DNA from: Burkholderia pyrrocinia
GTDB lineage: Bacteria > Pseudomonadota > Gammaproteobacteria > Burkholderiales > Burkholderiaceae
Direction: 5' to 3'
Assembly (NCBI RefSeq): GCF_003330765.1
Contig: NZ_CP024903.1
Location: forward strand, 1 to 64,000
Length of the DNA: 64,000 bases
Position 1 is the first letter of the stretch. Every line of letters starts with the position of its first letter. The notes beneath the pieces were generated by a model, which was not told where the DNA came from, did not search any database, and saw nothing but the letters and a program-made list of their open reading frames with translations. Below, in pieces: positions 8,733-18,236 of this stretch. The position numbers and the translations under genes are program-made.

Positions 8733-8879
8733 GCTTTGCATGAGACCGAGTCAGGTGCCGACGCGCCCGGTCCGGTCGACAGCTCTGCATGGGACCGCAC
8801 TAGGCGCTGAAGCGCCAAGTGCGGTCGACAGCTTTGCATGGGACCGCACTAAGCGCTGAAGCGCCAAGTGCGGTCGACA
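8733..8879. repeat. Three tandem 49-bp repeats carrying hairpins, between prpB and prpC
   Basis: Units begin at 8733, 8782 and 8831, an exact 49-bp period. Units 2 and 3 differ at two positions; unit 1 matches unit 2 at 37 of 49. Units 2 and 3 each fold into a hairpin: outer arms GACCGCACT and AGTGCGGTC (9 bp) and inner arms GGCGC/GCGCC (unit 2) closing a TGAA loop. Unit 1 keeps only the outer GACCG/CGGTC pairing. There is no U-run after the stems, so simple termination is unlikely. The repeats end 11 bp before the prpC ribosome-binding site, so they lie in the transcript and could affect processing, stability or relative expression of prpB and prpC. Confidence 0.93.
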
Positions 8880-8903
8880 CGATACCTATTGGAGAACGGA
8901 AAC

Positions 8904-10076
8904 ATGAGCGAGACGAAAGACGCAGCAGCACCGGCCGCCGCAGGCGCATTCAAGCCGAAGAAGTCGGTGGCGCTGTCGGGCGTGACGGCCGGCAACACGG
9001 CGCTGTGCACGGTCGGCAAGACCGGCAACGACCTGCACTATCGCGGCTACGACATTCTCGACGTCGCCGAATCGTGCGAGTTCGAGGAGATCGCGCACCT
9101 GCTCGTGCACGAGACGCTGCCGAACATGACCGAACTGGCCGCGTACAAGACCAAGCTGCGCGCGATGCGCGGCCTGCCGAACGCGCTGAAGGCGGCGCTC
9201 GAGCAGATCCCGGCGTCCGCGCACGCGATGGACGTGATGCGCACGGGCGTATCGGTGCTCGGCACCGTGCTGCCGGAGAAGGACGACCACAACCTGCCGG
9301 GCGCGCGCGACATCGCCGACCGCCTGATGGCGTCGCTCGGCTCGATGCTGCTGTACTGGTATCACTTCTCGCACAACGGCAAGCGCATCGAGACGGAAAC
9401 CGACGACGATTCGATCGGCGGCCACTTCCTGCACCTGCTGCACGGCAAGACGCCGTCGAAGTCGTGGGTCGAAGCGATGCACACGTCGCTGATCCTGTAC
9501 GCGGAGCACGAATTCAACGCGTCGACGTTCACGGGCCGCGTGATCGCGGGCACGGGCTCGGACATCTACTCGGCGATCACCGGCGCGATCGGCGCGCTGC
9601 GCGGGCCGAAGCACGGCGGCGCGAACGAAGTGGCGTATGAAATCCAGAGCCGCTACAGCTCGCCGGACGACGCCGAAGCCGACATCCGCCGCCGCGTCGA
9701 GAACAAGGAAGTCGTGATCGGCTTCGGCCACCCGGTCTACACGATCTCCGACCCGCGCAACAAGGTGATCAAGGGCGTCGCGAACAAGCTGTCGAAGGAA
9801 GCGGGCGACCTGAAGCTGTTCAGCATCGCCGAGCGCCTCGAGTCGGTGATGTGGGACGCGAAGAAGATGTTCCCGAACCTCGACTGGTTCAGCGCGGTGT
9901 CGTATCACATGATGGGCGTGCCGACCGCGATGTTCACGCCGCTGTTCGTGATCTCGCGCACGGCAGGCTGGAGCGCGCACATCATCGAGCAGCGCATCGA
10001 CAACAAGATCATCCGCCCGAGCGCGAACTACACCGGTCCGGAAGACCTGCAGTTCGTGCCGATCGAGAAGCGCTGA
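8904..10076 (+). CDS. prpC: 2-methylcitrate synthase
   Basis: A 390-residue citrate-synthase-family enzyme condensing propionyl-CoA with oxaloacetate to 2-methylcitrate. Visible signatures are [20 protein letters not shown] at the N-terminus, HGGANE in the middle and the catalytic [13 protein letters not shown]; the length is normal for PrpC and shorter than TCA-cycle citrate synthase of Gram-negatives. GGAG at 8891-8894 precedes the ATG at 8904. It follows the 49-bp repeats and is followed after 75 bp by acnD. Confidence 0.97.
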   Translation: MSETKDAAAPAAAGAFKPKKSVALSGVTAGNTALCTVGKTGNDLHYRGYDILDVAESCEFEEIAHLLVHETLPNMTELAAYKTKLRAMRGLPNALKAALEQIPASAHAMDVMRTGVSVLGTVLPEKDDHNLPGARDIADRLMASLGSMLLYWYHFSHNGKRIETETDDDSIGGHFLHLLHGKTPSKSWVEAMHTSLILYAEHEFNASTFTGRVIAGTGSDIYSAITGAIGALRGPKHGGANEVAYEIQSRYSSPDDAEADIRRRVENKEVVIGFGHPVYTISDPRNKVIKGVANKLSKEAGDLKLFSIAERLESVMWDAKKMFPNLDWFSAVSYHMMGVPTAMFTPLFVISRTAGWSAHIIEQRIDNKIIRPSANYTGPEDLQFVPIEKR

Positions 10077-10151
10077 TCGCCAGCCGCGCACGCCGGCCGC
10101 CCGCATGACGGGGGCTGGCGCGCGCCGGACGTCATACCCGGAATCCCCCAC

Positions 10152-12755
10152 ATGATGAATACCGCCAACCGCAAACCCCTGCCCGGCACGTCGCTGGATT
10201 ACTTCGACGCGCGCGCCGCGGTCGAAGCGATCGCGCCCGGCGCCTACGCCACGCTGCCGTACACGTCGCGCGTGCTCGCCGAAAACCTCGTGCGCCGCTG
10301 CGATCCGGCGATCCTCGCCGAGTCGCTGAAGCAGATCATCGAGCGCAAGCGCGAGCGCGACTTCCCGTGGTTCCCGGCGCGCGTCGTGTGCCACGACATT
10401 CTCGGCCAGACGGCGCTCGTCGATCTCGCCGGCCTGCGCGACGCGATCGCCGAGCGCGGTGGCGACCCGGCGAAGGTGAACCCGGTCGTGCCGGTGCAAC
10501 TGATCGTCGATCACTCGCTCGCCGTCGAATGCGGCGGCTTCGATCCGGACGCGTTCGCGAAGAACCGCGCGATCGAGGATCGCCGCAACGAGGATCGCTT
10601 CCACTTCATCGAATGGACGAAGCAGTCGTTCGAGAACGTCGACGTGATCCCGCCGGGCAACGGCATCATGCACCAGATCAACCTGGAGAAGATGTCGCCG
10701 GTGATCCAGGTCAGCGACGACGGCGTCGCGTATCCGGACACCTGCGTCGGCACCGACAGCCACACGCCGCACGTCGACGCGCTCGGCGTGATCGCGATCG
10801 GCGTCGGCGGGCTCGAGGCGGAGAACGTGATGCTCGGCCGCGCGTCGTGGATGCGCCTGCCCGACATCGTCGGCGTCGAGCTGACCGGCAAGCGCCAGCC
10901 CGGCATCACCGCGACCGACGTCGTGCTCGCGCTGACCGAGTTCCTGCGCAAGGAAAAGGTAGTCGGCGCGTACCTGGAATTCCGCGGCGAAGGCGCGGCG
11001 AGCCTCACGCTCGGCGACCGCGCGACGATCTCGAACATGGCGCCCGAATACGGCGCGACGGCCGCGATGTTCTTCATCGACGGCCAGACGATCGACTACC
11101 TGCGCCTCACCGGCCGCAGCGACGAGCAGGTGAAGCTCGTCGAGACCTACGCGAAGGCGGCGGGCCTGTGGGCCGACACGCTGGACCACGCGCAATACGA
11201 GCGCACGCTGACGTTCGACCTGTCGAGCGTGGTGCGCAACATGGCCGGCCCGTCGAACCCGCACAAGCGGCTGCCGACGTCCGATCTCGCCGCGCGCGGG
11301 ATTGCCGGCCAGTGGGAAGAGAAGGCGGGCGAGATGCCCGACGGCGCGGTGATCATCGCCGCGATCACGAGCTGCACGAACACCAGCAACCCGCGCAACG
11401 TGATCGCGGCGGCCTTGCTCGCACGCAACGCGAACGCGCGCGGTCTCGTGCGCAAGCCGTGGGTGAAGAGCTCGCTCGCGCCCGGCTCGAAGGCGGTCGA
11501 GCTGTATCTGGAAGAAGCGAACCTGCTGCCGGAACTCGAGAAGCTCGGCTTCGGCATCGTCGCGTTCGCGTGCACGACCTGCAACGGGATGTCCGGTGCG
11601 CTCGACCCGAAGATCCAGCAGGAGATCGTCGATCGCGACCTGTACGCGACGGCCGTGCTGTCCGGCAACCGCAACTTCGACGGCCGCATCCACCCATATG
11701 CGAAGCAGGCGTTCCTCGCGTCGCCGCCGCTGGTCGTCGCGTATGCGATCGCCGGCACGATCCGCTTCGACATCGAGAAGGACGTGCTCGGGCACGACCA
11801 GGACGGCAAGCCGGTCACGCTGAAGGACATCTGGCCGACCGACGAGGAGATCGATGCGATCGTCGCGTCGAGCGTGAAGCCCGAGCAGTTCCGCAAGGTC
11901 TACGAGCCGATGTTCGCGCGTAGCGCCGATGCGGGCGAGCGCGCGGCGCCGCTGTACGACTGGCGCGCGCAGAGCACGTACATCCGCCGTCCGCCGTACT
12001 GGGAGGGGGCGCTTGCCGGCGCGCGCACGCTGCAGGGGATGCGCCCGCTCGCGGTGCTCGGCGACAACATCACGACCGACCACCTGTCGCCGTCGAACGC
12101 GATCCTGCTGGACAGCGCGGCCGGCGAATACCTCGCGAAGATGGGCCTGCCGGAAGAAGACTTCAACTCGTACGCGACGCACCGGGGAGACCACCTGACC
12201 GCGCAGCGCGCGACGTTCGCGAATCCGACGCTGATCAACGAGATGGCGGTGGTCGACGGCGCGGTGAAGAAGGGCTCGCTCGCGCGCGTCGAGCCGGAAG
12301 GCAAGGTCATGCGGATGTGGGAAGCGATCGAGACGTACATGAATCGCAAGCAGCCGCTGATCGTCGTCGCCGGGGCCGACTACGGCCAGGGTTCGTCGCG
12401 CGACTGGGCCGCGAAGGGCGTGCGGCTCGCGGGCGTCGAGGCGATCGCCGCCGAAGGCTTCGAACGGATCCACCGCACGAACCTGATCGGGATGGGTGTG
12501 CTGCCGCTGGAGTTCAAGCCCGGCACGAACCGGACGACGCTCGGCATCGACGGCACCGAGACCTTCGACGTGATCGGCGAGCGCAAGCCGCGTGCCGACC
12601 TGACGCTCGTGATTCATCGCAGGAACGGCGAGCGCGTCGAGGTGCCGATGACGTGCCGGCTCGACACGGCCGAGGAAGTGTCGATCTACGAAGCGGGCGG
12701 CGTGCTGCAGCGCTTCGCGCAGGACTTCCTCGAATCGTCGCAGGCGGCGGCCTGA
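10152..12755 (+). CDS. acnD: Fe/S-dependent 2-methylisocitrate dehydratase AcnD
   Basis: An 867-residue aconitase-family protein. It dehydrates 2-methylcitrate in the PrpF-dependent branch of the methylcitrate cycle. The three cysteines that ligate the 4Fe-4S cluster are visible in SCTNTSNPRN (about residue 408) and ACTTCNG (about 474 and 477). The swivel domain near the C-terminus carries GADYGQGSSRDWAAKG. Length and neighbours (prpC before, prpF after) separate AcnD from AcnA. ATG at 10152 and 10155 are both possible starts. Confidence 0.96.
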   Translation: MMNTANRKPLPGTSLDYFDARAAVEAIAPGAYATLPYTSRVLAENLVRRCDPAILAESLKQIIERKRERDFPWFPARVVCHDILGQTALVDLAGLRDAIAERGGDPAKVNPVVPVQLIVDHSLAVECGGFDPDAFAKNRAIEDRRNEDRFHFIEWTKQSFENVDVIPPGNGIMHQINLEKMSPVIQVSDDGVAYPDTCVGTDSHTPHVDALGVIAIGVGGLEAENVMLGRASWMRLPDIVGVELTGKRQPGITATDVVLALTEFLRKEKVVGAYLEFRGEGAASLTLGDRATISNMAPEYGATAAMFFIDGQTIDYLRLTGRSDEQVKLVETYAKAAGLWADTLDHAQYERTLTFDLSSVVRNMAGPSNPHKRLPTSDLAARGIAGQWEEKAGEMPDGAVIIAAITSCTNTSNPRNVIAAALLARNANARGLVRKPWVKSSLAPGSKAVELYLEEANLLPELEKLGFGIVAFACTTCNGMSGALDPKIQQEIVDRDLYATAVLSGNRNFDGRIHPYAKQAFLASPPLVVAYAIAGTIRFDIEKDVLGHDQDGKPVTLKDIWPTDEEIDAIVASSVKPEQFRKVYEPMFARSADAGERAAPLYDWRAQSTYIRRPPYWEGALAGARTLQGMRPLAVLGDNITTDHLSPSNAILLDSAAGEYLAKMGLPEEDFNSYATHRGDHLTAQRATFANPTLINEMAVVDGAVKKGSLARVEPEGKVMRMWEAIETYMNRKQPLIVVAGADYGQGSSRDWAAKGVRLAGVEAIAAEGFERIHRTNLIGMGVLPLEFKPGTNRTTLGIDGTETFDVIGERKPRADLTLVIHRRNGERVEVPMTCRLDTAEEVSIYEAGGVLQRFAQDFLESSQAAA

Positions 12756-12782
12756 TGACCGGGTCACATTGAGAACACAGAC

Positions 12783-13973
12783 ATGGCTCACATTCCTCAA
12801 ATCAGGATTCCCGCGACCTACCTCCGCGGCGGTACCAGCAAGGGCGTGTTCTTCCGGCTGCAGGACCTGCCCGACGCCGCGCAGGCGCCGGGCGCCGCGC
12901 GCGACGCGCTGCTGCTGCGCGTGATCGGCAGCCCCGATCCGTACGGCAAGCAGATCGACGGGATGGGCGGCGCGACGTCGTCCACCAGCAAGACGGTGAT
13001 CGTGTCGAAGAGCACGCGGCCCGGCCACGACGTTGACTACCTGTTCGGGCAGGTCGCGATCGACAAGGCATTCGTCGACTGGACCGGCAACTGCGGGAAC
13101 CTGTCGGCGGCGGTCGGCCCGTTTGCGATCAGTGGTGGGCTCGTCGATCCCGCGCGCGTGCCGCGCGACGGCGTCGCGGTCGTGCGGATCTGGCAGGCGA
13201 ACATCGGTAAGACGATCGTCGCGCATGTGCCGGTCACGAACGGCGCGGTGCAGGAGACGGGCGACTTCGAGCTGGACGGCGTCACGTTCCCGGCCGCCGA
13301 AGTGCAGCTCGAATTCATGGACCCGGCCGCCGACGAAGAGGGCGCGGGCGGGTCGATGTTCCCGACCGGCAACCTCGTCGACGATCTCGCGGTGCCGGGC
13401 GTCGGCACGCTGAAGGCGACGATGATCAACGCGGGGATCCCGACGATCTTCGTCGAGGCCGACGCGATCGGCTATACGGGCACCGAGTTGCAGGACGCGA
13501 TCAACGGCGACGCGAAGGCGCTCGAGAAGTTCGAGACGATCCGTGCGCACGGCGCGCTGCGCATGGGGCTGATCGATACGCTCGATGAAATCGCGACGCG
13601 GCAGCACACGCCGAAGATCGCGTTCGTCGCGAAGCCGGCCGATTACGTCGCATCGAGCGGCAAGCGCGTGAACGCGGGCGACGTCGACTTGCTGGTGCGT
13701 GCGATGTCGATGGGCAAGCTGCATCACGCGATGATGGGCACGGCGGCAGTCGCGATCGGCACGGCCGCGGCGATTCCTGGCACGCTCGTCAATCTGGCGG
13801 CGGGCGGCGGCGAACGCAACGCGGTGCGCTTCGGGCATCCGTCGGGCACGCTGCGCGTCGGCGCGGAGGCGCAGCAGGAGAACGGCGAGTGGACTGTCAC
13901 GAAGGCGATCATGAGCCGCAGCGCGCGCGTGCTGATGGAAGGCTGGGTGAGGGTGCCGGGGGATGCGTTCTGA
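12783..13973 (+). CDS. prpF: 2-methylaconitate cis-trans isomerase PrpF
   Basis: A 396-residue PrpF-family isomerase that converts the AcnD product to the isomer used by aconitase. The start MAHIPQIRIPATYLRGGTSK is the typical opening of the family, with the conserved RGGTSKG segment; GNCGNLSAAVGPFAI is the second hallmark. It lies 27 bp after acnD and ends the prp operon, followed by a terminator at 14023. Confidence 0.96.
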   Translation: MAHIPQIRIPATYLRGGTSKGVFFRLQDLPDAAQAPGAARDALLLRVIGSPDPYGKQIDGMGGATSSTSKTVIVSKSTRPGHDVDYLFGQVAIDKAFVDWTGNCGNLSAAVGPFAISGGLVDPARVPRDGVAVVRIWQANIGKTIVAHVPVTNGAVQETGDFELDGVTFPAAEVQLEFMDPAADEEGAGGSMFPTGNLVDDLAVPGVGTLKATMINAGIPTIFVEADAIGYTGTELQDAINGDAKALEKFETIRAHGALRMGLIDTLDEIATRQHTPKIAFVAKPADYVASSGKRVNAGDVDLLVRAMSMGKLHHAMMGTAAVAIGTAAAIPGTLVNLAAGGGERNAVRFGHPSGTLRVGAEAQQENGEWTVTKAIMSRSARVLMEGWVRVPGDAF

Positions 13974-14022
13974 TGTGTGCAGGCCGGTTCGCCGGCCCGG
14001 GGCGCGGTGAGGCGTCCATCCG

Positions 14023-14062
14023 ATCCCCGTCAGGCGGCAGACGTCGCCGCGCGGGGATTTTT
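14023..14062 (+). terminator. Rho-independent terminator of the prp operon
   Basis: ATCCCCG (14023-14029) pairs with CGGGGAT (14052-14058), enclosing a GC-rich loop that can pair further, followed by TTTTT and CTTTC. It lies 50 bp past the prpF stop codon and before the next ribosome-binding site. Confidence 0.75.
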
Positions 14063-14114
14063 CTTTCGTGCGACCGTAGTATTGGCTGACGTGCCGACCG
14101 AAGAGGAGAACCGC

Positions 14115-15167
14115 ATGCCGCTCGACTCACCCTTGCAGGGCATCCACGTCGTCGAATTCGAAGGCCTCGGCCCGGGCCCGCTCGCGGGCTGGATGCTCGC
14201 CGGGATGGGCGCGCGGATCACGCTGATCGTGCGCCCGTCCGGCCGCTCGAGCGCGCCGGATGCACTGCAAAGCCGCGACGGCGACCTGCTGCGCGAAGGC
14301 AAGACGATCGTCGAACTCGACCTGAAGACGCCGTCCGGCCGCGATGCCGCACTCGATCTGATCGCGCAGGCCGACGCGCTGGTCGAGGGGCTGCGGCCCG
14401 GCGTGATGGAGCGGCTCGGCCTCGGGCCCGAGGATTGCGCGCGCCGCAACCCGACGCTCGTGTACGGGCGGATGACCGGCTGGGGCCAGCACGGCCCGCT
14501 CGCGGCCGCGGCCGGCCACGACCTGAACTATGTCGCGCTGACGGGGCTGCTGTCGCTGTCCGCGCCGCGCGACGGCCGGCCGGGCCTGCCGCCGACCGTC
14601 GTCGGCGATGCGGGCGGCGCGCTCGGGCTGGCGTTCGGGATCGTCTGTGCGCTGTTCGACGTGCGCGGCGGCGGGCCGGGGCGCGTGGTCGACGGCGCGA
14701 TCGTCGACGTCGTGGCGATGCTCGGTTCGCTCGCGCTGTGGGCGCGCGCGAACGGGCAGCTCGACGGCACGCAACCGAGCCTCTTTCACGACGCGCCGTT
14801 CTACGACGTGTATCGCTGCGCGGACGGCGAATACGTGACGATCGGCGCGCTCGAACCGCCGTTCTATGCGCTGCTGGTCGAACGGCTCGGGCTGACCGAC
14901 GTCGATCCGGCGTCGCAGTACGACCGCGCGCGCTGGCCCGCGCTGAAAACGCGTTTCGTCGACGTGTTCGCGCAGCAGCCGTCCGCGCACTGGCGCGCGC
15001 TGCTCGAAGGCACCGATGCGTGTTTCGCGCCGCTGCTGAGCGTGGCCGACGCGGCGGCGCATCCGCACAACGCGGCACGCGGGATCTACCGTACCGACGA
15101 GAACGGCAACGTGCGGGCGCGCGTGGCGCCGCGTTTCCTGCCGCTGACGGGCGGTGGGGCCGAGTAG
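14115..15167 (+). CDS. CaiB/BaiF family III CoA-transferase, alpha-methylacyl-CoA racemase-like
   Basis: A 350-residue protein of the CaiB/BaiF fold. The opening PLQGIHVVEFEGLGPGPLAGWML and the segment GRMTGWGQHGPLAAAAGHDLNYVALTG are typical of the alpha-methylacyl-CoA racemase subgroup, including the catalytic histidine of AGHD and a following DAGG aspartate. Racemases epimerise 2-methyl-branched acyl-CoAs for beta-oxidation; a CoA-transfer role cannot be excluded. The start at 14115 is supported by AGAGGAG about 7 bases upstream. It follows the prp operon but has its own leader after the terminator, so co-transcription is unlikely. Propionyl-CoA arises from degradation of methyl-branched chains, a possible functional link. 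Confidence 0.9.
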   Translation: MPLDSPLQGIHVVEFEGLGPGPLAGWMLAGMGARITLIVRPSGRSSAPDALQSRDGDLLREGKTIVELDLKTPSGRDAALDLIAQADALVEGLRPGVMERLGLGPEDCARRNPTLVYGRMTGWGQHGPLAAAAGHDLNYVALTGLLSLSAPRDGRPGLPPTVVGDAGGALGLAFGIVCALFDVRGGGPGRVVDGAIVDVVAMLGSLALWARANGQLDGTQPSLFHDAPFYDVYRCADGEYVTIGALEPPFYALLVERLGLTDVDPASQYDRARWPALKTRFVDVFAQQPSAHWRALLEGTDACFAPLLSVADAAAHPHNAARGIYRTDENGNVRARVAPRFLPLTGGGAE

Positions 15168-15213
15168 ACGTGCCGAACTTCACGGCTCGAGAGCGAATTC
15201 GGTATCGCCTGTA

Positions 15214-15245
15214 TGGCACCCAAAATCGTACTAAATATAGTGCCA
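15214..15245. promoter_or_regulatory. Candidate autoregulatory operator of the toxin-antitoxin operon
   Basis: TGGCAC at 15214-15219 and GTGCCA at 15240-15245 form a 6-bp inverted repeat around an AT-rich core, a marked drop in GC relative to the surroundings. It lies 41 bp before the antitoxin start and would overlap its promoter; type II antitoxins normally repress there. Confidence 0.5.
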
Positions 15246-15285
15246 AATAAAGCACAATGTAAATTCGATCGAAAATGGAGCGGAC

Positions 15286-15534
15286 ATGCCCCACACCATC
15301 CTGGCTAGCGTGACGGCGAGCGTCTCGGAGCTGAAGCGGAACCCGATGGGAACCGTGGCGGCGGGAGAGGGTTTCCCGGTCGCGATCCTGAATCACAACG
15401 AACCCGCGTTCTATTGCATCCCGGCGAAGACATGGGAGGCGATGGTCGAACGTCTCGAAGATATCGAAGACAACGTGCTGGCCGATTCGCGCGCCAAGGA
15501 GAAAGCCGTCAAGGTCAAGCTGAATGACCTTTGA
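15286..15534 (+). CDS. Type II antitoxin, Phd/YefM (StbD-like) family
   Basis: An 82-residue protein. The N-terminal half (TASVSELKRNPMGTVAAGEG, then VAILNHNEPAFYCIPA) is the Phd/YefM DNA-binding and dimerisation fold: a short helix with S-E-L-K-R-N-P and the strand that reads as the usual V-x-N-x-x-P-x-A. The C-terminal half is charged and would bind the toxin. GGAG at 15277-15280 precedes the ATG. The stop overlaps the start of the toxin gene by 11 bp, so the two are translationally coupled. Confidence 0.9.
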   Translation: MPHTILASVTASVSELKRNPMGTVAAGEGFPVAILNHNEPAFYCIPAKTWEAMVERLEDIEDNVLADSRAKEKAVKVKLNDL

Positions 15535-15805
15535 GCTTGCCTTTCTCGAACCTGCGTTGAAGGAGTGGAAGAAGCTCGATCGCATCATGCGCGATCAGTT
15601 CAAGGCCAGACTCGCCGAACGGCTCGAGAACCCTCGCATTCCTTCGGCGAAGCTGCACGGTCATCCGGACCGCTACAAGATCAAGCTGAGCAGTGTCGGC
15701 TATCGCCTCGTGTACGAAGTGCGCGAGGCGGAGGTCGTCGTACTGGTGGTCGCGGTGGGGCGTCGCGAGCGCGATGCGGTCTATCTTGCAGCGATGAAAA
15801 GCTAG
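15524..15805 (+). CDS. Type II toxin, RelE/StbE family mRNA interferase
   Basis: A 93-residue RelE-fold protein (ELAFLEPALKEWKKLD at the start, then KLHGHPDRYKIKLSSVGYRLVYEV and VAVGRRERDAVY at the end). RelE toxins cleave mRNA in the ribosomal A site; the basic and aromatic residues K, R, Y in the central strands and the C-terminal arginine/tyrosine pair are the family's usual catalytic set. Full length and no frameshift, so the pair looks intact. It overlaps the antitoxin by 11 bp. Confidence 0.9.
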   Translation: MTFELAFLEPALKEWKKLDRIMRDQFKARLAERLENPRIPSAKLHGHPDRYKIKLSSVGYRLVYEVREAEVVVLVVAVGRRERDAVYLAAMKS

Positions 15806-15868
15806 CGCGACACGCGTTGCGCGCTGCGTGTTCGGCGTTCTCTCATTGACCTCGGGCCGGGCAGCCGC

Positions 15869-16312
15869 TCAGGCCGTTTCTTCCGGCGCATCCGGCATCT
15901 TGCCGTCGCCGACGCGGTTGATCGTGCCTTGCGCGATCGCGACGAGCCGTTCGTGATCGCCGTCGATGACGAACACATGACACTGGCAGGTCGCCTGGTG
16001 CCGGCCTGCGTAGACGAGCTTCGCGCGGGCGACGAGCGTGCCGTTCACGGCCGGCCGCAGGTAGTTGATCTTGTATTCGGCCGTGATCACGCGCGGGCCG
16101 AGCACGAGCGCGCCGGCGAACGTCAGCGCGTTGTCGGCGAGATAGCTGATAACGCCGCCGTGCACGAAACCGTGCTGCTGCCGCAGTTCTTCGCGCACGT
16201 GCAGGCACAGCGACACCTCGTTGTCGCCGATATGCATCAGCTCCGTGCCCAGCAGCATGCTGAACGGTTGCGCACGCAATGCACCGCGCGCGTGGTCCGT
16301 GATGTCGGTCAT
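15869..16312 (-). CDS. PaaI-type hotdog-fold thioesterase
   Basis: A 147-residue single hotdog domain. The signature [13 protein letters not shown] near residue 52 is the PaaI/YbgC active-site turn and helix, and the ending [11 protein letters not shown] is the usual last strand. Such enzymes hydrolyse acyl- or aryl-CoA thioesters; the substrate is unknown. It diverges from the chemoreceptor gene and converges with the toxin gene. Confidence 0.88.
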   Translation of the reverse strand: MTDITDHARGALRAQPFSMLLGTELMHIGDNEVSLCLHVREELRQQHGFVHGGVISYLADNALTFAGALVLGPRVITAEYKINYLRPAVNGTLVARAKLVYAGRHQATCQCHVFVIDGDHERLVAIAQGTINRVGDGKMPDAPEETA

Positions 16313-16546
16313 CGACTTTCCTCGAAATGAGTGCCCGCTTGCGCTGAACTCTAGGAAGGGGGCTGCGGATAAGCAAGGAAATTCGTCCGCGTTTCCTGCA
16401 ATTGCCGGCGCGATGCGACGCGATTATTGCGTCGAATGCGGGAGTTGTCCTTGTTTGCGAGCGATTCAGCGGAAATGCGCGAGCGACGGGCGCCACGGGC
16501 CTGCCTCGCCGGCCGCACCCGGGCGGCCCCGCCTCGCTGGCCGCAC
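16313..16546. other. Intergenic stretch between thioesterase and chemoreceptor genes
   Basis: About 230 bp with no supportable gene. It holds the promoter of the thioesterase gene, which I cannot place, and leads into the sigma28 promoter of the chemoreceptor. Confidence 0.4.
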
Positions 16547-16573
16547 TAAAGTCCGACGAAGAAATGCCGCTAA
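16547..16573 (+). promoter_or_regulatory. Sigma28 (FliA) promoter of the chemoreceptor gene
   Basis: TAAAGTCC at 16547-16554 and GCCGCTAA at 16566-16573 are separated by exactly 11 bases, as in the flagellar-sigma consensus TAAAGTTT-N11-GCCGATAA; 13 of 16 consensus positions agree. It lies 43 bp before the ATG of the methyl-accepting protein, a class of gene commonly transcribed by FliA. Confidence 0.72.
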
Positions 16574-16616
16574 TGCCGGGGCATTGCCTCATCGTCCGCT
16601 CTCCAGGAATCTCCCC

Positions 16617-18236
16617 ATGTTCGGAAAAATCAAGCTCGCGTCGGGTCTGCTCGGCGTGTTGACCGTGTTTTGTTTCTTCCTGTTAGCGATCGAAGCGCTC
16701 GGCTTCTGGGCGCTCACGTCGACGCGCAGCGGCGTCGACGATCTGTCGAACGTCGCGATCGCGCAGGTCGACGCGGCCAGCCAGGCGACCGAGCAACTGC
16801 TCGACGCGCGCATCAACCTGTCGCGCGCCGGCACGCGGATGGTGCGCGGCGGCCCGAAGCCGGAGGACATCATCCGCCATGCCGGCGCTTCGCTTGCACA
16901 AGCGGACAAGGCGTTCGCCGCGCTGACGGCCGCGCAGCCGGTCGACGACACGAACCGCGCGCGCGTCGCGGCGCTCGCCGAGCGCTATCGCGCGCTGCGC
17001 GGCGCGCTTGCCGAACTCGTGCAGTTCCTCGACGCCGACAACATCCAGGCCTTCCTCGACCAGCCGACGCAAGGCATCCAGGACGCGTACATCGCCGAAC
17101 TGCATCGCTTTGCCGACTACGGCAGCGCATCGAGCCGCACGGCGCTCGACACGATCGACGGCGGCATGCTCTGGTTCAAGTCGGTCGGCATCGTGCTGCT
17201 GGTGGCGATGCTCGCGGCGAGCGCGGCCATCTACGCGGCCGCGCGGCGCGCAGTGGTCGCGCCGCTGGATGAAGCCGGCCGCCATTTCGAGCGGATTGCG
17301 CAGGGCCGGCTCGACGAAGCCGTGCGGGCGGGCGGCGTGTTCGAGATCGACCGGATGCTGCGCGGCCTCGCCGCGATGCAGACGAGCATCGCGGGCACCG
17401 TGCGCACGGTGCGCCACGCGTCCGATGCGATCCACCTCGGAGCGGGCGAGATCGCGGGCGGCAACGCCGACCTGTCGGCGCGCACGGGCACGCAGGCCGC
17501 CTCGCTCGAGGAAACGGCCGCGAGCATGGAGGAATTGACCGCGACCGTCCGGCAGAACACCGACAGCGCGCGCGCGGCCAGCGCGCTGGCCGACGCGGCG
17601 CTCGAAGCGACGGGCCACGGCGGCGGCGTGGTCGACAGCGTGATCGACCGGATGCGCGGCATCGCGCAGAGCTCGGGGCGCATCGCGGAAATCATCTCGG
17701 TGATCGACGGCATCGCGTTCCAGACCAACATCCTCGCGCTGAACGCGGCGGTCGAGGCCGCGCGTGCCGGCGAGCAGGGCCGCGGCTTCGCGGTGGTCGC
17801 GGGCGAAGTGCGCTCGCTCGCGCAGCGCAGCGCGCAATCGGCGAAGGAGATCAAGGCGCTGATCGAGGATTCGGTCGCGCAGATCAACGGCGGCGCGGAA
17901 CTCGTCGAGCGCGCCGGCGATGCGATGCGGACGGTGTCGGCGTCGATTACGCGCGTCGTGCAGACGATGTCCGAGATCACGGCGGCGTCGGTCGAGCAGA
18001 GCGTCGGGATCGAGCAGGTGAACCAGGCCGTCACGCAGATGGATCAGCTGACGCAGCAGAACGCGGCGCTGGTCGAGGAAGTCGCAGCGGCGGCCGCGTC
18101 GCTGAACGACCAGACCGCGCACCTGATGCAGGCGGTGTCGGTGTTCGAACTGGGCGATGGACGCGCCGCACGCGGCGAACGCGCGGCGCCGTCGTTTGCC
18201 GACGCGGGTTACGCGCCGGCCGGCAGCGCCGCGTAG
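16617..18236 (+). CDS. Methyl-accepting chemotaxis protein
   Basis: A 539-residue inner-membrane receptor. The first transmembrane helix is at residues about 10-33, the periplasmic four-helix-bundle ligand domain (Tar-like) covers about 34-185, the second helix about 186-209, then HAMP and the cytoplasmic signalling domain. The highly conserved hairpin tip [20 protein letters not shown] is near residue 363. It senses an unknown ligand and signals through CheA/CheW. There is no chemotaxis operon here, so it is an orphan receptor; a sigma28 promoter precedes it. The 3' end overlaps the convergent epimerase gene by 28 bp. Confidence 0.96.
   Translation: MFGKIKLASGLLGVLTVFCFFLLAIEALGFWALTSTRSGVDDLSNVAIAQVDAASQATEQLLDARINLSRAGTRMVRGGPKPEDIIRHAGASLAQADKAFAALTAAQPVDDTNRARVAALAERYRALRGALAELVQFLDADNIQAFLDQPTQGIQDAYIAELHRFADYGSASSRTALDTIDGGMLWFKSVGIVLLVAMLAASAAIYAAARRAVVAPLDEAGRHFERIAQGRLDEAVRAGGVFEIDRMLRGLAAMQTSIAGTVRTVRHASDAIHLGAGEIAGGNADLSARTGTQAASLEETAASMEELTATVRQNTDSARAASALADAALEATGHGGGVVDSVIDRMRGIAQSSGRIAEIISVIDGIAFQTNILALNAAVEAARAGEQGRGFAVVAGEVRSLAQRSAQSAKEIKALIEDSVAQINGGAELVERAGDAMRTVSASITRVVQTMSEITAASVEQSVGIEQVNQAVTQMDQLTQQNAALVEEVAAAAASLNDQTAHLMQAVSVFELGDGRAARGERAAPSFADAGYAPAGSAA

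Noticed and set aside
8886-13838. A 1650-codon open frame on the minus strand opposite prpC, acnD and prpF
   Set aside because: It mirrors the real genes' codon structure in GC-rich DNA, is rich in R, H, D and V, and has no ribosome-binding site or recognisable domain.
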